A stretch of DNA of 5,592 bases from Candidatus Poseidoniaceae archaeon. GTDB taxonomy: Archaea > Thermoplasmatota > Poseidoniia > Poseidoniales > Poseidoniaceae. The stretch lies in assembly GCA_013329925.1 (NCBI GenBank), contig DUJK01000068.1, forward strand, positions 1 to 5,592. The letters run 5' to 3'. The translations under genes were made by a program, and so were the position numbers. Position 1 is the stretch's first letter. Each line of letters opens with the position of its first letter. The notes under the pieces were generated by a model that worked only from the letters and a program-made list of their open reading frames with translations, had not been told where the DNA came from and did not search any database. Positions 1 through 5,592 of the stretch are shown here, piece by piece.

Positions 1-176
1 GCATAAACAACAGTCTTGCCCATGGTGACTTTTGCAGAACCTTCGGCATTGTACAAACAGTCGGTTTCCAAGGTAAAGTCTCTTCCTTCAAATCTGTCTC
101 TTCCATCAATTCTAGCATCTTGCTCTGCTAGCCTTGCGACTTCTTGACGCAGCAAGTTTGGTACTAGTTGAACCAT
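1..176 (-). CDS. rrp42: Exosome subunit Rrp42, N-terminal part (cut by window edge)
   Basis: Only the first 58 codons are inside the window; the rest lies beyond position 1. The visible N-terminus has the RNase PH-family layout of archaeal Rrp42: a leading helix (VARLAEQDARIDGR, residues 13-26), then the RIDGR motif and a beta-rich stretch with EGSAKVTMGKT at residues 45-55. In archaea Rrp42 alternates with Rrp41 to form the hexameric ring that degrades RNA 3' to 5' with phosphate. Rrp42 has no catalytic residues of its own but shapes the active site and RNA channel. The ATG overlaps the rrp41 stop codon by one base (TGATG), and a GAGGAG motif lies at 188-193, 11 bases upstream. Its place directly after rrp41 is the conserved archaeal order. 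The function assignment rests on the N-terminal motif plus context. Confidence 0.9.
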   Translation of the reverse strand, partial: MVQLVPNLLRQEVARLAEQDARIDGRDRFEGRDFTLETDCLYNAEGSAKVTMGKTVVY

Positions 177-904
177 CAGTTCTCACTCTCCTCATAACGT
201 GCTTTTAGCGCATCAACCATAACCTCGTGAATTTCTGCAGCAGCTTTGAAATTATATTCCATTGCAAGGTCATATTCTTCAGGAGATAAATCTCCATCCA
301 TTTGTAAGAATGCAATCTCACCAGTGTTTGGCAGAATTCCCACAGGGAGGTCTGCTTGTCCATAATTGTCTTCCGCTTTATCTAAATCTAATACCACAGT
401 GTCTTCTATTTTACCAGATGCAACACCAACAATCATGTCACGCATTGGGATTCCAGCATCAGCAAGTGCTACCGAAGCGGCGGTTATACCAGCACATCTG
501 GTTCCTGCTTCAGCGGCTAATATCTCGATTTCTACTCGGATTTTAGCACGTGGATAGCGTTCGACCAAAACTACAGATTCTAGTGATTCAGCAGTAACTT
601 TAGAAATTTCTCTTGATCTTCGATTAAATCCAGGTCTAATTCTATCGCTGGTTGAAAATGGTGCCATATTGTATCTAACATCAATTACAGCTCTATCTTG
701 GCGTTGGATTTTTCTTGGATGTGCTTCCATTGGGCCATAAACTGCTGCTACTGCAACGTTTAGTCCGTGCGTTACCATTGCAGAACCATCCGCTGCTGGT
801 AAAATTCCCGCTTGAATTGAAACAGGCCGCAGCTCATCGACCTTTCTACCGTCTAATCTTAGTCCGTCTTCTCGTAATAATTGTACATCTCCGTATCCGC
901 CCAT
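176..904 (-). CDS. rrp41: Exosome catalytic subunit Rrp41
   Basis: This is a 242-residue RNase PH-type 3'-5' exoribonuclease of normal family length. It is the active subunit of the cytoplasmic archaeal exosome: it phosphorolyses RNA and, in reverse, can add heteropolymeric tails. The N-terminus LREDGLRLDGR (residues 10-20) is typical. The NRRSRE stretch (94-99) supplies the paired arginines, R95 and R96, that align with the RNA/phosphate-contacting pair of Sulfolobus Rrp41. AEDNYGQADLP (177-187) carries the two catalytic-site aspartates, D179 and D185. A second core signature is AGTRCAGITAASVAL (133-147). The catalytic site therefore looks intact. The gene sits between rrp4 and rrp42 with one-base overlaps at both ends. 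Its start is preceded by a strong SD, AGGTGAT at 910-916, with 5 bases of spacing. The C-terminus is a short acidic tail. Confidence 0.97.
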   Translation of the reverse strand: MGGYGDVQLLREDGLRLDGRKVDELRPVSIQAGILPAADGSAMVTHGLNVAVAAVYGPMEAHPRKIQRQDRAVIDVRYNMAPFSTSDRIRPGFNRRSREISKVTAESLESVVLVERYPRAKIRVEIEILAAEAGTRCAGITAASVALADAGIPMRDMIVGVASGKIEDTVVLDLDKAEDNYGQADLPVGILPNTGEIAFLQMDGDLSPEEYDLAMEYNFKAAAEIHEVMVDALKARYEESEN

Positions 905-1599
905 TAAGCATCACCTTTTTTATTGAATTTTTTCTCGTGTTTTTTCATTGCAGAATCAAATGAAGATTTATGTCCATGTTGCTTTGCAATATCTAGTGCT
1001 TCTCTTACCCAGTCGATGCCATTTTCATTTCCATCAACCCAAACTCTGCCATTTTCACCAACAATGATTCTACAATCACTGGTGTCTTTCATACGGTCTA
1101 AGTTTGCATTCGCTTCACCACGGATTCTATCCAAGTGGTTTACTGGTACATCAATTACTGCCCCTTGTGATAATCTTCTAAGGCCAACGCCTTTCATAGT
1201 CAATACTACATTGTGGCATTCATCAACTTCTTGAACTCTAGCCAGAGAGCTGTCTCCAACATCCATATGTTGTCTTGCTTGACCATATTCTACTTTCCAT
1301 GGCGCTAGTGACATAGGAAGTAATCCTTGAAATGAACCATTAATGTCCATAAACCATAGATTATTTCGAACCTCAGCAACATTGCCGATTACTAAATCTC
1401 CTGAGCGCGGTATGTATGGACTATTGATTGGGTCGACGGATATGGTTCCGTTATTTTCTCGGACCCAACCGAGTTTAGTTGCTATAATTTCGTCGTTGTG
1501 GACGATTGCGCCACTTCCGACACGCATCCCGGTCAATGACCCAATGGTCATTCCCGGGGTCACTAGGCGCTGCTCGGCGCCGCTAAGACCTTGGGACAT
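904..1599 (-). CDS. rrp4: Exosome RNA-binding cap subunit Rrp4
   Basis: The protein has 231 residues from the chosen ATG. Rrp4 forms part of the trimeric cap on the Rrp41-Rrp42 ring, binds substrate RNA and threads it into the channel. Three domains are visible: an N-terminal domain (about 1-60, with RLVTPGMTIG at 11-20), an S1 domain (about 65-140, with GDLVIGNVAEV and the SFQGLLPMS stretch), and a KH domain (about 145-215, with CRIIVGENGRVWVDG at 176-190). The KH loop that is usually GKKG reads GEAN (161-164). The C-terminus ends in a lysine-rich tail (219-228). An in-frame TTG at 1629 would add ten residues, but the ATG at 1599 has a GGAG motif eight bases upstream and gives a family-like N-terminus, so I prefer it. 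The stop overlaps the rrp41 start (TAATG). The family call is firm; the start is less so. Confidence 0.94.
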   Translation of the reverse strand: MSQGLSGAEQRLVTPGMTIGSLTGMRVGSGAIVHNDEIIATKLGWVRENNGTISVDPINSPYIPRSGDLVIGNVAEVRNNLWFMDINGSFQGLLPMSLAPWKVEYGQARQHMDVGDSSLARVQEVDECHNVVLTMKGVGLRRLSQGAVIDVPVNHLDRIRGEANANLDRMKDTSDCRIIVGENGRVWVDGNENGIDWVREALDIAKQHGHKSSFDSAMKKHEKKFNKKGDA

Positions 1600-1605
1600 T
1601 TCTTT

Positions 1606-1611
1606 CTCTCC
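1606..1611 (-). promoter_or_regulatory. Shine-Dalgarno motif that fixes the rrp4 start
   Basis: GGAGAG on the minus strand, with its GGAG core (1608-1611) eight bases before the ATG at 1599. The alternative TTG at 1629 has no comparable motif in front of it. This is the main reason for choosing the shorter Rrp4. Confidence 0.6.
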
Positions 1612-1668
1612 AAACCGGCGACTGGCCAACCCATGATAAACTCAACCCTTGGAGAGTAGTAGGTAATA

Positions 1669-2355
1669 TCACATTTCTTTAACTTCAGTTTGTGAAGAGA
1701 CTTTCATTATTTGACCAATAATTTCTCCTTTCATTCCAGCAGGTATTTCGATTACACAGGCCCACGTTCCATCTTCTAGCCAACCATCTTTGACGTGATA
1801 ATTACGCAGAATCCTCATTGCACCACCATAACCTGAACCGGGCACTTTGAAAGCAAGCCTCATTGTCTCAAAAGATAACGGGATTAGAACCTTTAATTTA
1901 TCAACAGCATCTTTAATCTGTAGTTCCAACTTTTTAAATGGGTCTACAGAATAGCGTGATTCTTCTAGTGCCAATTCAATTCTAGTGACTGGATGTGGAC
2001 TTTTTGTTTTTGGATCAACAGCTTGGCTATGTATGTGGTGAATGATTTTCTGCCGCATTTTTTCTACAATTGCTTTGCGCTGATTAGTAGTTAATTGGAT
2101 ACTGCCTTTGTGTAGAACTATCTTAGCAATTTCCAAAATATCTTGAGTTCCAAAGGTGTTCTCTATTGCTTCTTCGGTGGGCCTTTCTCCGCCCCTTGCG
2201 TCGTGGAATACTTCATCCATGGCTAGAAAATCATCGATATTAACTGAGTCAGGATCATTTTTGAAATCGTCGACCATTTCAGGGTCAACCAGTAATTCAT
2301 AGCGCTTACCACCTTTTTCCATTCTTGCAAGCACTGAGTTATCTAAGCTGACCAT
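1669..2355 (-). CDS. sdo1: Ribosome maturation protein SBDS (Sdo1 family)
   Basis: This 228-residue protein is full length for archaeal SBDS. In eukaryotes SBDS works with the EF2-like GTPase EFL1 to release the anti-association factor eIF6 from the large ribosomal subunit; the archaeal role is thought to be similar, with aIF6. The three expected domains are present. The N-terminal FYSH domain (about 1-88) includes KGGKRYELLVDP (14-25), VFHDARGGE (49-57) and LHKGSIQLT (81-89). A helical middle domain (about 89-162) includes the conserved SPHPVTRIELALEE (119-132). A C-terminal ferredoxin-like domain (about 163-228) follows, with FKVPGSGYGGAMRIL (169-183). The start is an ATG with GAGG seven bases upstream, and other ATGs in the preceding spacer are out of frame. 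It lies 49 bases after psmA and 69 bases before rrp4, consistent with one transcript. Confidence 0.96.
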   Translation of the reverse strand: MVSLDNSVLARMEKGGKRYELLVDPEMVDDFKNDPDSVNIDDFLAMDEVFHDARGGERPTEEAIENTFGTQDILEIAKIVLHKGSIQLTTNQRKAIVEKMRQKIIHHIHSQAVDPKTKSPHPVTRIELALEESRYSVDPFKKLELQIKDAVDKLKVLIPLSFETMRLAFKVPGSGYGGAMRILRNYHVKDGWLEDGTWACVIEIPAGMKGEIIGQIMKVSSQTEVKEM

Positions 2356-2380
2356 GTGTCTCCCTCATGTAGTCCATGTG

Positions 2381-2394
2381 GAAGGTGCCCCTTC
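2381..2394 (-). other. Small hairpin in the psmA-SBDS spacer
   Basis: The 49-base spacer contains a perfect five-base-pair inverted repeat, GAAGG and CCTTC, around a four-base loop. It has no following T-run, so it does not look like a terminator. It could be an mRNA processing or stability element, or chance; a stem this short is weak evidence. Confidence 0.25.
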
Positions 2395-2404
2395 ATCTTG
2401 ACGG

Positions 2405-3127
2405 TTATTCTTCAAGGGGTTTCAAGCGGTCAATCTGCTTGTTGACATCATCGCGGTCTAGGAATCTGTAGCCAGATGAATCAATAACTGCTACTTCTAC
2501 TGCGTCACGATTTAGTTCTGCATCATTGGCATTTCTCAATGCTTCTAGGCCTAATTTCATAGCAGCATTTAGCGTTAAGTTATCTTTCCAGTTCTTTTCG
2601 AAGTATTCGATTACCGTATTTCTTCCGCTTCCAATTGCCCCTGCATGATATGATTGATATGCTCCACTTGGATCTGTTTCAAACAGGTGGATTCCGTTAT
2701 CATCAACACCGCCGATTAACAATGCGGTTCCAAATGGTCTTGAACCACCATATTGAGTAAATGATTGCTTAAAATCACAGATTTTCTTCACCAGTACGTC
2801 AACAGGAACTGTTGCGCCGTAGGTGATTCTGTTGATTTGAGCCTCAACTCTTGAGCGCGCTACGAGTTGTCTTGCATCTGCCATCAATCCTGATGTTGCA
2901 ACACCAACATGGTTGTCAATTTTGAACATTTTTTCGATAGATTCTGGTATGATTAATCTGCTGATGATTCTTTTGTCGCAAACAAGAACTACACCATCTT
3001 TGAATTTCAGTCCCGCTGTAGTTGTGCCACGTTTTACTGATTCTCTTGCATATTCAACTTGGAATAATCTTCCATCAGGGCTGAATGTCGTGATTCCATG
3101 ATCATATCCTCTTCCACTTGGTTGCAT
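2405..3127 (-). CDS. psmA: 20S proteasome alpha subunit
   Basis: The 240-residue protein forms the outer heptameric rings of the cytoplasmic 20S proteasome, which gate substrate entry and dock the AAA ATPases (PAN or Cdc48 type). The alpha-specific N-terminal signature is clear: FSPDGRLFQVEYARESVKRG (15-34). Compared with the Thermoplasma acidophilum alpha subunit as I recall it, the first 80 residues align without gaps. Gate residues Y8, D9, P17 and Y26 are conserved, as are K66 and G80 of the pocket that receives the ATPase HbYX tail. Residue 10 is H where the archaeal YDR motif has R. No catalytic N-terminal threonine is expected in alpha subunits and none is seen. The start has a good SD, AGGTGA at 3132-3137, four bases away. 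It is the first gene of the block that continues with SBDS and the exosome genes. The beta subunit is not in the window. Confidence 0.97.
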   Translation of the reverse strand: MQPSGRGYDHGITTFSPDGRLFQVEYARESVKRGTTTAGLKFKDGVVLVCDKRIISRLIIPESIEKMFKIDNHVGVATSGLMADARQLVARSRVEAQINRITYGATVPVDVLVKKICDFKQSFTQYGGSRPFGTALLIGGVDDNGIHLFETDPSGAYQSYHAGAIGSGRNTVIEYFEKNWKDNLTLNAAMKLGLEALRNANDAELNRDAVEVAVIDSSGYRFLDRDDVNKQIDRLKPLEE

Positions 3128-3281
3128 CTTCTCACCTGTCTAATCCTCGAGGCGACACTTTATGAGCATGAGGGTTACTTAGCCCTGTGTCTAGTCGAAG
3201 TATTAATCCATTTTCTGCAACCCATATAACTTCTACGAATAGATAATCAATTTCATCAGTAGTTAGTTTCTGGAATGTAAT
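3128..3281. promoter_or_regulatory. Divergent promoter region between psmA and dph6
   Basis: This 154-base spacer separates two genes that start in opposite directions, so promoters for both are expected here. Candidate TATA-like elements are CATAAAG on the minus strand (3158-3164) and TTAATA (3203-3208) for psmA, and CATATAAC on the plus strand (3223-3230) for dph6. None has ideal spacing to a leaderless start. psmA has its own SD at 3132-3137, so a short leader is likely. dph6 has only a weak GGA before its ATG. The exact boxes are uncertain. Confidence 0.5.
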
Positions 3282-3962
3282 ATGCGAGTAGCAATTCTCT
3301 CATCAGGTGGTAAGGATTCTTCCGCAGCATGGTGGTGGGCAACCTGTCGGGGGTGGGAGGTTACTCACCTAGTAACAATGATTGTTGAAGGTAAAGATTC
3401 AATGATGTTTCAAATTCCGGGGACAGAAATAGTCGGCCATCAAGCAAAATTATCCGATACTACTTGGCTGCCAGTCAAAACCCAAGGAATTGAAGATTTA
3501 GAAGTCGATGAGTTGGAACAATCACTAAGCAATTTGTCAATTGAAGGGTTAGTTTGCGGCGCTCTGCGTTCCGATTATCAAAAAAGTCGAATAGAGCGTA
3601 TGTGTCACCGATTAGGAATTATTAGCTATACTCCTCTTTGGCATCAATCCTCACTGGGTCACATTACTGGATTAGTGGAACACGGTTTTGGAGTAATCAT
3701 CACAAGTGTCGCATGCGACGGACTCGATGAATCATGGTTGGGTGAAATCTTAACAGAACAATCTTTGGAAAAACTAATTCAGTTATCAAAAAAGTTTAGG
3801 TTCAATGTTGACGGTGAAGGTGGTGAATATGAAACTCTAGTTGTCCATGGCCCTCACTTTTCAGGGTCGATAAAAATTGATGGGGAAAAGCAGTGGTTTG
3901 GCCGTAGAGGACATTATAAAATTAACAAATTTTCAAATTCATTTGATGGCTTCTCTAGCTAA
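3282..3962 (+). CDS. dph6: Diphthine--ammonia ligase, Dph6/DUF71 family
   Basis: This 226-residue ATP-pyrophosphatase of the adenine nucleotide alpha-hydrolase superfamily has the usual archaeal length. By family it catalyses the last step of diphthamide synthesis: diphthine on a histidine of elongation factor 2, plus ATP and ammonium, gives diphthamide, AMP and pyrophosphate. The PP-loop SGGKDS is at residues 8-13. Family hallmarks follow: GALRSDYQKSRIERMC (93-108), PLWHQ (118-122), and GEGGEYETLVVHGP (178-191), which marks this family within the PP-loop ATPases. The ATG is chosen because MRVAILSSGGKDS is the standard N-terminus and an in-frame stop lies just upstream (3264-3266). It diverges from psmA and overlaps purB tail to tail. 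Some DUF71 proteins act on other substrates, such as B12-related ones, so the exact reaction is inferred from family membership. Confidence 0.92.
   Translation: MRVAILSSGGKDSSAAWWWATCRGWEVTHLVTMIVEGKDSMMFQIPGTEIVGHQAKLSDTTWLPVKTQGIEDLEVDELEQSLSNLSIEGLVCGALRSDYQKSRIERMCHRLGIISYTPLWHQSSLGHITGLVEHGFGVIITSVACDGLDESWLGEILTEQSLEKLIQLSKKFRFNVDGEGGEYETLVVHGPHFSGSIKIDGEKQWFGRRGHYKINKFSNSFDGFSS
3914..3940 (-). terminator. AT-rich candidate termination zone for purB
   Basis: Just past the purB stop, the minus strand carries T-rich runs (TTTG, TTTG, TTTTAT) within 27 bases. Archaeal termination commonly uses U-rich tracts, so this may end the purB transcript. It lies inside the last codons of dph6 on the other strand, so the AT-richness could instead reflect coding. 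The support is position plus composition only. Confidence 0.3.
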
Positions 3963-5288
3963 TTGAACACACTCGTCAACAATTTCTCCAGAAACTCCAA
4001 TGTGATTCATTGGGTCGAACATTTCTTCTAATTCCTCAGCAGAAAATGCAGCAGCTATTGCAGGTGTTCTACTACAAATATCGATCAACTCAATTTTTTT
4101 CTCGACGGCTTCAAATGACGCTGCTCTTAATATCTCATGAGCTTCATCCCTTGCTATTCCATGTTCAACTAATTCAATCATTACCTTCTCAGCCATAACT
4201 AGTCCACGCTGTGATTTGATGTTCTCCATACAACGCTCAGCATCAACCCACATATTCTTCAAAACATCCGTTGTTTTGGCCATGACGTCATCACATAGGG
4301 ATGAAGCATGGGAGAGAGTAAATCTTTCACTAGATGAGTTAGCCAAATCTCTTTCGTGCCATAGAAGAGCATTTTCGTAAGTTGGTATTATCATAGAACG
4401 AACTATTCTTGCAAGTCCACTGGCATTTTCAGATTTTATTGGGTTTTTCTTGTGTGCCATAGTTGATGAACCAACTTGTTTCTCGACGTCAAATCCTTCA
4501 CCAGCCTCAGCGATTTCTGAGCGCTGTAGGTTACGTATTTCTTGTAAAATCTTCTCACATGTGGTTGCAACATTGGCTAACCATGAAATGTATTCAACAT
4601 ATCTATCTCGGCCAACTACTTGCGTGGTTGCCAGTGGTACGCCAAGCCCTAAATGAGTTAAAATCAATTCCTGCAACTTTCTAGCATGTACACCTTGTGC
4701 TGCACCGGTTCCAACAGCCCCCAGGAATTTGCCAACAGCAATTCTTGGACTTCTCTCATCAAGTCTGATCAATTGTCTTCTTAATTCATCCAGCCATACT
4801 GCGGCTTTCAGTCCAAAAGTAATGGGAACTGCCGCTTGACCATGGGTTCTACCTAGCATTACGGTGTCCCTTTCTCGCTCGGCAACTTCTGCACAAATGC
4901 TGATGAGTCCACATATTCTTGCCCGTAACATAATCATGCTGTCTCTCAACTGTAGTCCTACAGCAGTATCCACGATATCATTAGAAGTGGCTCCTAAATG
5001 AATACACCAACCAGCATCACCAGCAGCCTCTGCCATGGCTTTGGTCAATGCCATAATGTCGTGTCTAGTTTCCGCTTCGATTTCTGACACCCGCTCTTTA
5101 GTAACTGATGTTGGATTAGAAATTGCTGCAACAGCCTCATAGTCTTCCTTGGAAACTCTTCCTAGTTGCATATGGGCCCAAATTAATGCTCTCTCAACTT
5201 CTAATTGTCGTTCATGTCTGCCAAGTTCAGACCATATATGTTTGAATTCTTGCGACCCGTACCGGTAATCTAGTGGACAGAATGCCAT
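3939..5288 (-). CDS. purB: Adenylosuccinate lyase
   Basis: The protein has 449 residues from the chosen ATG, normal for archaeal PurB. It is a homotetrameric cytoplasmic enzyme of the fumarase/aspartase superfamily. It cleaves fumarate from SAICAR in purine synthesis and from adenylosuccinate on the way to AMP. The N-terminus PLDYRYGSQEFKHIW (5-19) is typical of the family. Active-site regions are intact: TRHDIMA (74-80) with H76, TSNDIVDT (101-108), GRTHGQ (146-151) with H149, and the superfamily signature GSSTMAHKKNP (273-283) on the flexible catalytic loop. The open frame extends 28 codons further upstream, but that extension (starting at 5372) is not family-like. A TATA box at 5312-5317 sits at the right distance for a leaderless transcript from 5288. 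The gene ends inside the 3' end of dph6, in the opposite direction. Confidence 0.96.
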   Translation of the reverse strand: MAFCPLDYRYGSQEFKHIWSELGRHERQLEVERALIWAHMQLGRVSKEDYEAVAAISNPTSVTKERVSEIEAETRHDIMALTKAMAEAAGDAGWCIHLGATSNDIVDTAVGLQLRDSMIMLRARICGLISICAEVAERERDTVMLGRTHGQAAVPITFGLKAAVWLDELRRQLIRLDERSPRIAVGKFLGAVGTGAAQGVHARKLQELILTHLGLGVPLATTQVVGRDRYVEYISWLANVATTCEKILQEIRNLQRSEIAEAGEGFDVEKQVGSSTMAHKKNPIKSENASGLARIVRSMIIPTYENALLWHERDLANSSSERFTLSHASSLCDDVMAKTTDVLKNMWVDAERCMENIKSQRGLVMAEKVMIELVEHGIARDEAHEILRAASFEAVEKKIELIDICSRTPAIAAAFSAEELEEMFDPMNHIGVSGEIVDECVQLAREAIK

Positions 5289-5434
5289 GGTTAGGGGTCT
5301 TGGACAACATCCTATAACATTTCGATTAGATTTCATTTTAATTCGCTTCGAAAATAGTAAAACACCTATCAAAAGTTATCCCACCTTACTATCATGCCAA
5401 AATATTGAAACCCTTATTGATAAACTGGCACTTA
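5289..5434. other. Divergent spacer between purB and the right-edge gene
   Basis: These 146 bases hold start signals for two opposed genes. The purB TATA box is annotated separately. For the right-edge gene, an AT-rich stretch around AATATT (5401-5406) lies about 29-34 bases before its ATG, which could serve a leaderless or very short-leader transcript, but it is a weak match. No RNA gene or other structure was seen here. Confidence 0.4.
5312..5317 (-). promoter_or_regulatory. purB: purB TATA box (leaderless promoter)
   Basis: TTATAG on the minus strand occupies -29 to -24 relative to the A of the ATG at 5288. Archaeal transcription usually starts about 25 bases after the box centre, which puts the first base at or next to the start codon. 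There is no Shine-Dalgarno motif between box and ATG (the sequence just before it is CCTAACC), which fits a leaderless mRNA. Confidence 0.55.
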
Positions 5435-5592
5435 ATGTCCGATGAGTCTGTCAATGTTGAAAGTAGAACATCGTCTCAAGACAAGCGGTGGACAATAATG
5501 GCTGCATTGTTAGGTACTAATACAGCTGTGATGTTATTTCAAGGTATAGAGCAGGAGGCAAATCCAAAATTTATCAGAGAAATTGCTTTAGC
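5435..5592 (+). CDS. Unrecognised protein, N-terminal part (cut by window edge)
   Basis: An open frame starts at ATG and runs 52 full codons to the right edge without a stop. I do not recognise the family. The first 18 residues are polar and Ser/Asp/Glu-rich. Residues about 19-38 (WTIMAALLGTNTAVMLFQGI) are largely hydrophobic and could form a membrane segment or buried helix, then charge returns (EQEANPKFIRE). One reading is a membrane-anchored protein with a short polar N-terminus, but 52 residues cannot settle this. It is transcribed away from purB. The start is the first ATG in frame, with no clear SD. Codon choice and the absence of a stop support a real gene only moderately. Confidence 0.6.
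   Translation, partial: MSDESVNVESRTSSQDKRWTIMAALLGTNTAVMLFQGIEQEANPKFIREIAL

Noticed and set aside
1563..1634. A 23-codon minus-strand frame starting at ATG 1634 and overlapping the rrp4 start
   Set aside because: It has no SD, is in a different frame from rrp4, and its translation is unremarkable; an upstream regulatory ORF cannot be supported.
262..1636. Plus-strand open frames opposite rrp41 and rrp4 (for example 262-546, 923-1234, 1343-1636)
   Set aside because: They lie antisense to well-supported conserved genes, overlap one another in different frames, and their translations show no recognisable domain.
4010..4684. Plus-strand open frames opposite purB (4010-4198, 4450-4656, 4463-4684)
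   Set aside because: They are antisense shadows of purB, which has intact catalytic motifs across the same region.
5395..5430. Inverted repeat TGCCA / TGGCA before the right-edge gene, as a possible operator
   Set aside because: The arms are only five bases, 26 bases apart, and do not extend; this is expected by chance.
1..5592. Mobile element, CRISPR array, tRNA/rRNA gene or defence system
   Set aside because: I saw no repeat array, terminal repeats, transposase or integrase motif or structured RNA gene. All long genes are conserved housekeeping genes in a conventional arrangement.

Overview
The window is archaeal chromosomal DNA. The evidence is a 20S proteasome alpha subunit, an SBDS protein and the archaeal exosome subunits Rrp4, Rrp41 and Rrp42 in one block. 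A diphthine--ammonia ligase and an archaeal-length adenylosuccinate lyase follow. Base composition is moderate to AT-rich, and start signals are mixed: strong Shine-Dalgarno (SD) motifs inside the operon and an apparently leaderless promoter at purB. A mesophilic euryarchaeal lineage, such as a marine relative of the Thermoplasmata, would fit, but that placement is a low-confidence guess from protein style.

Layout. Positions 1-3127 (minus strand) hold a co-directional block that reads, in transcription order, psmA, SBDS, rrp4, rrp41, rrp42; rrp42 is cut by the left edge. This is the core of the archaeal 'exosome superoperon'. The two exosome junctions overlap by one base (TAATG, TGATG), which suggests translational coupling. 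Positions 3128-3281 are a divergent promoter region. Positions 3282-3962 (plus strand) encode a Dph6-type ATP-pyrophosphatase for diphthamide synthesis. Positions 3939-5288 (minus strand) encode purB, which overlaps the end of dph6 tail to tail by 24 bases. Positions 5289-5434 are a second divergent spacer. From 5435 (plus strand) the N-terminus of an unrecognised protein runs off the right edge.

How the genes work together. The left block joins protein turnover (proteasome alpha ring), ribosome maturation (SBDS) and RNA decay or tailing (exosome ring Rrp41-Rrp42 with the Rrp4 cap). Dph6 completes diphthamide on elongation factor 2. SBDS acts with an EF2-like GTPase in eukaryotes, so the divergent dph6 neighbour may be a functional link, though this is inference. 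PurB acts in purine synthesis and looks like an independent unit.

No mobile element, CRISPR array, tRNA or rRNA gene was seen. I found no convincing undescribed system; the content is conserved housekeeping. Points worth a second look are mostly local: two start-site corrections, an R-to-H change in the proteasome gating motif, a degenerate GXXG loop in the Rrp4 KH domain, and a start-less open stretch upstream of psmA.
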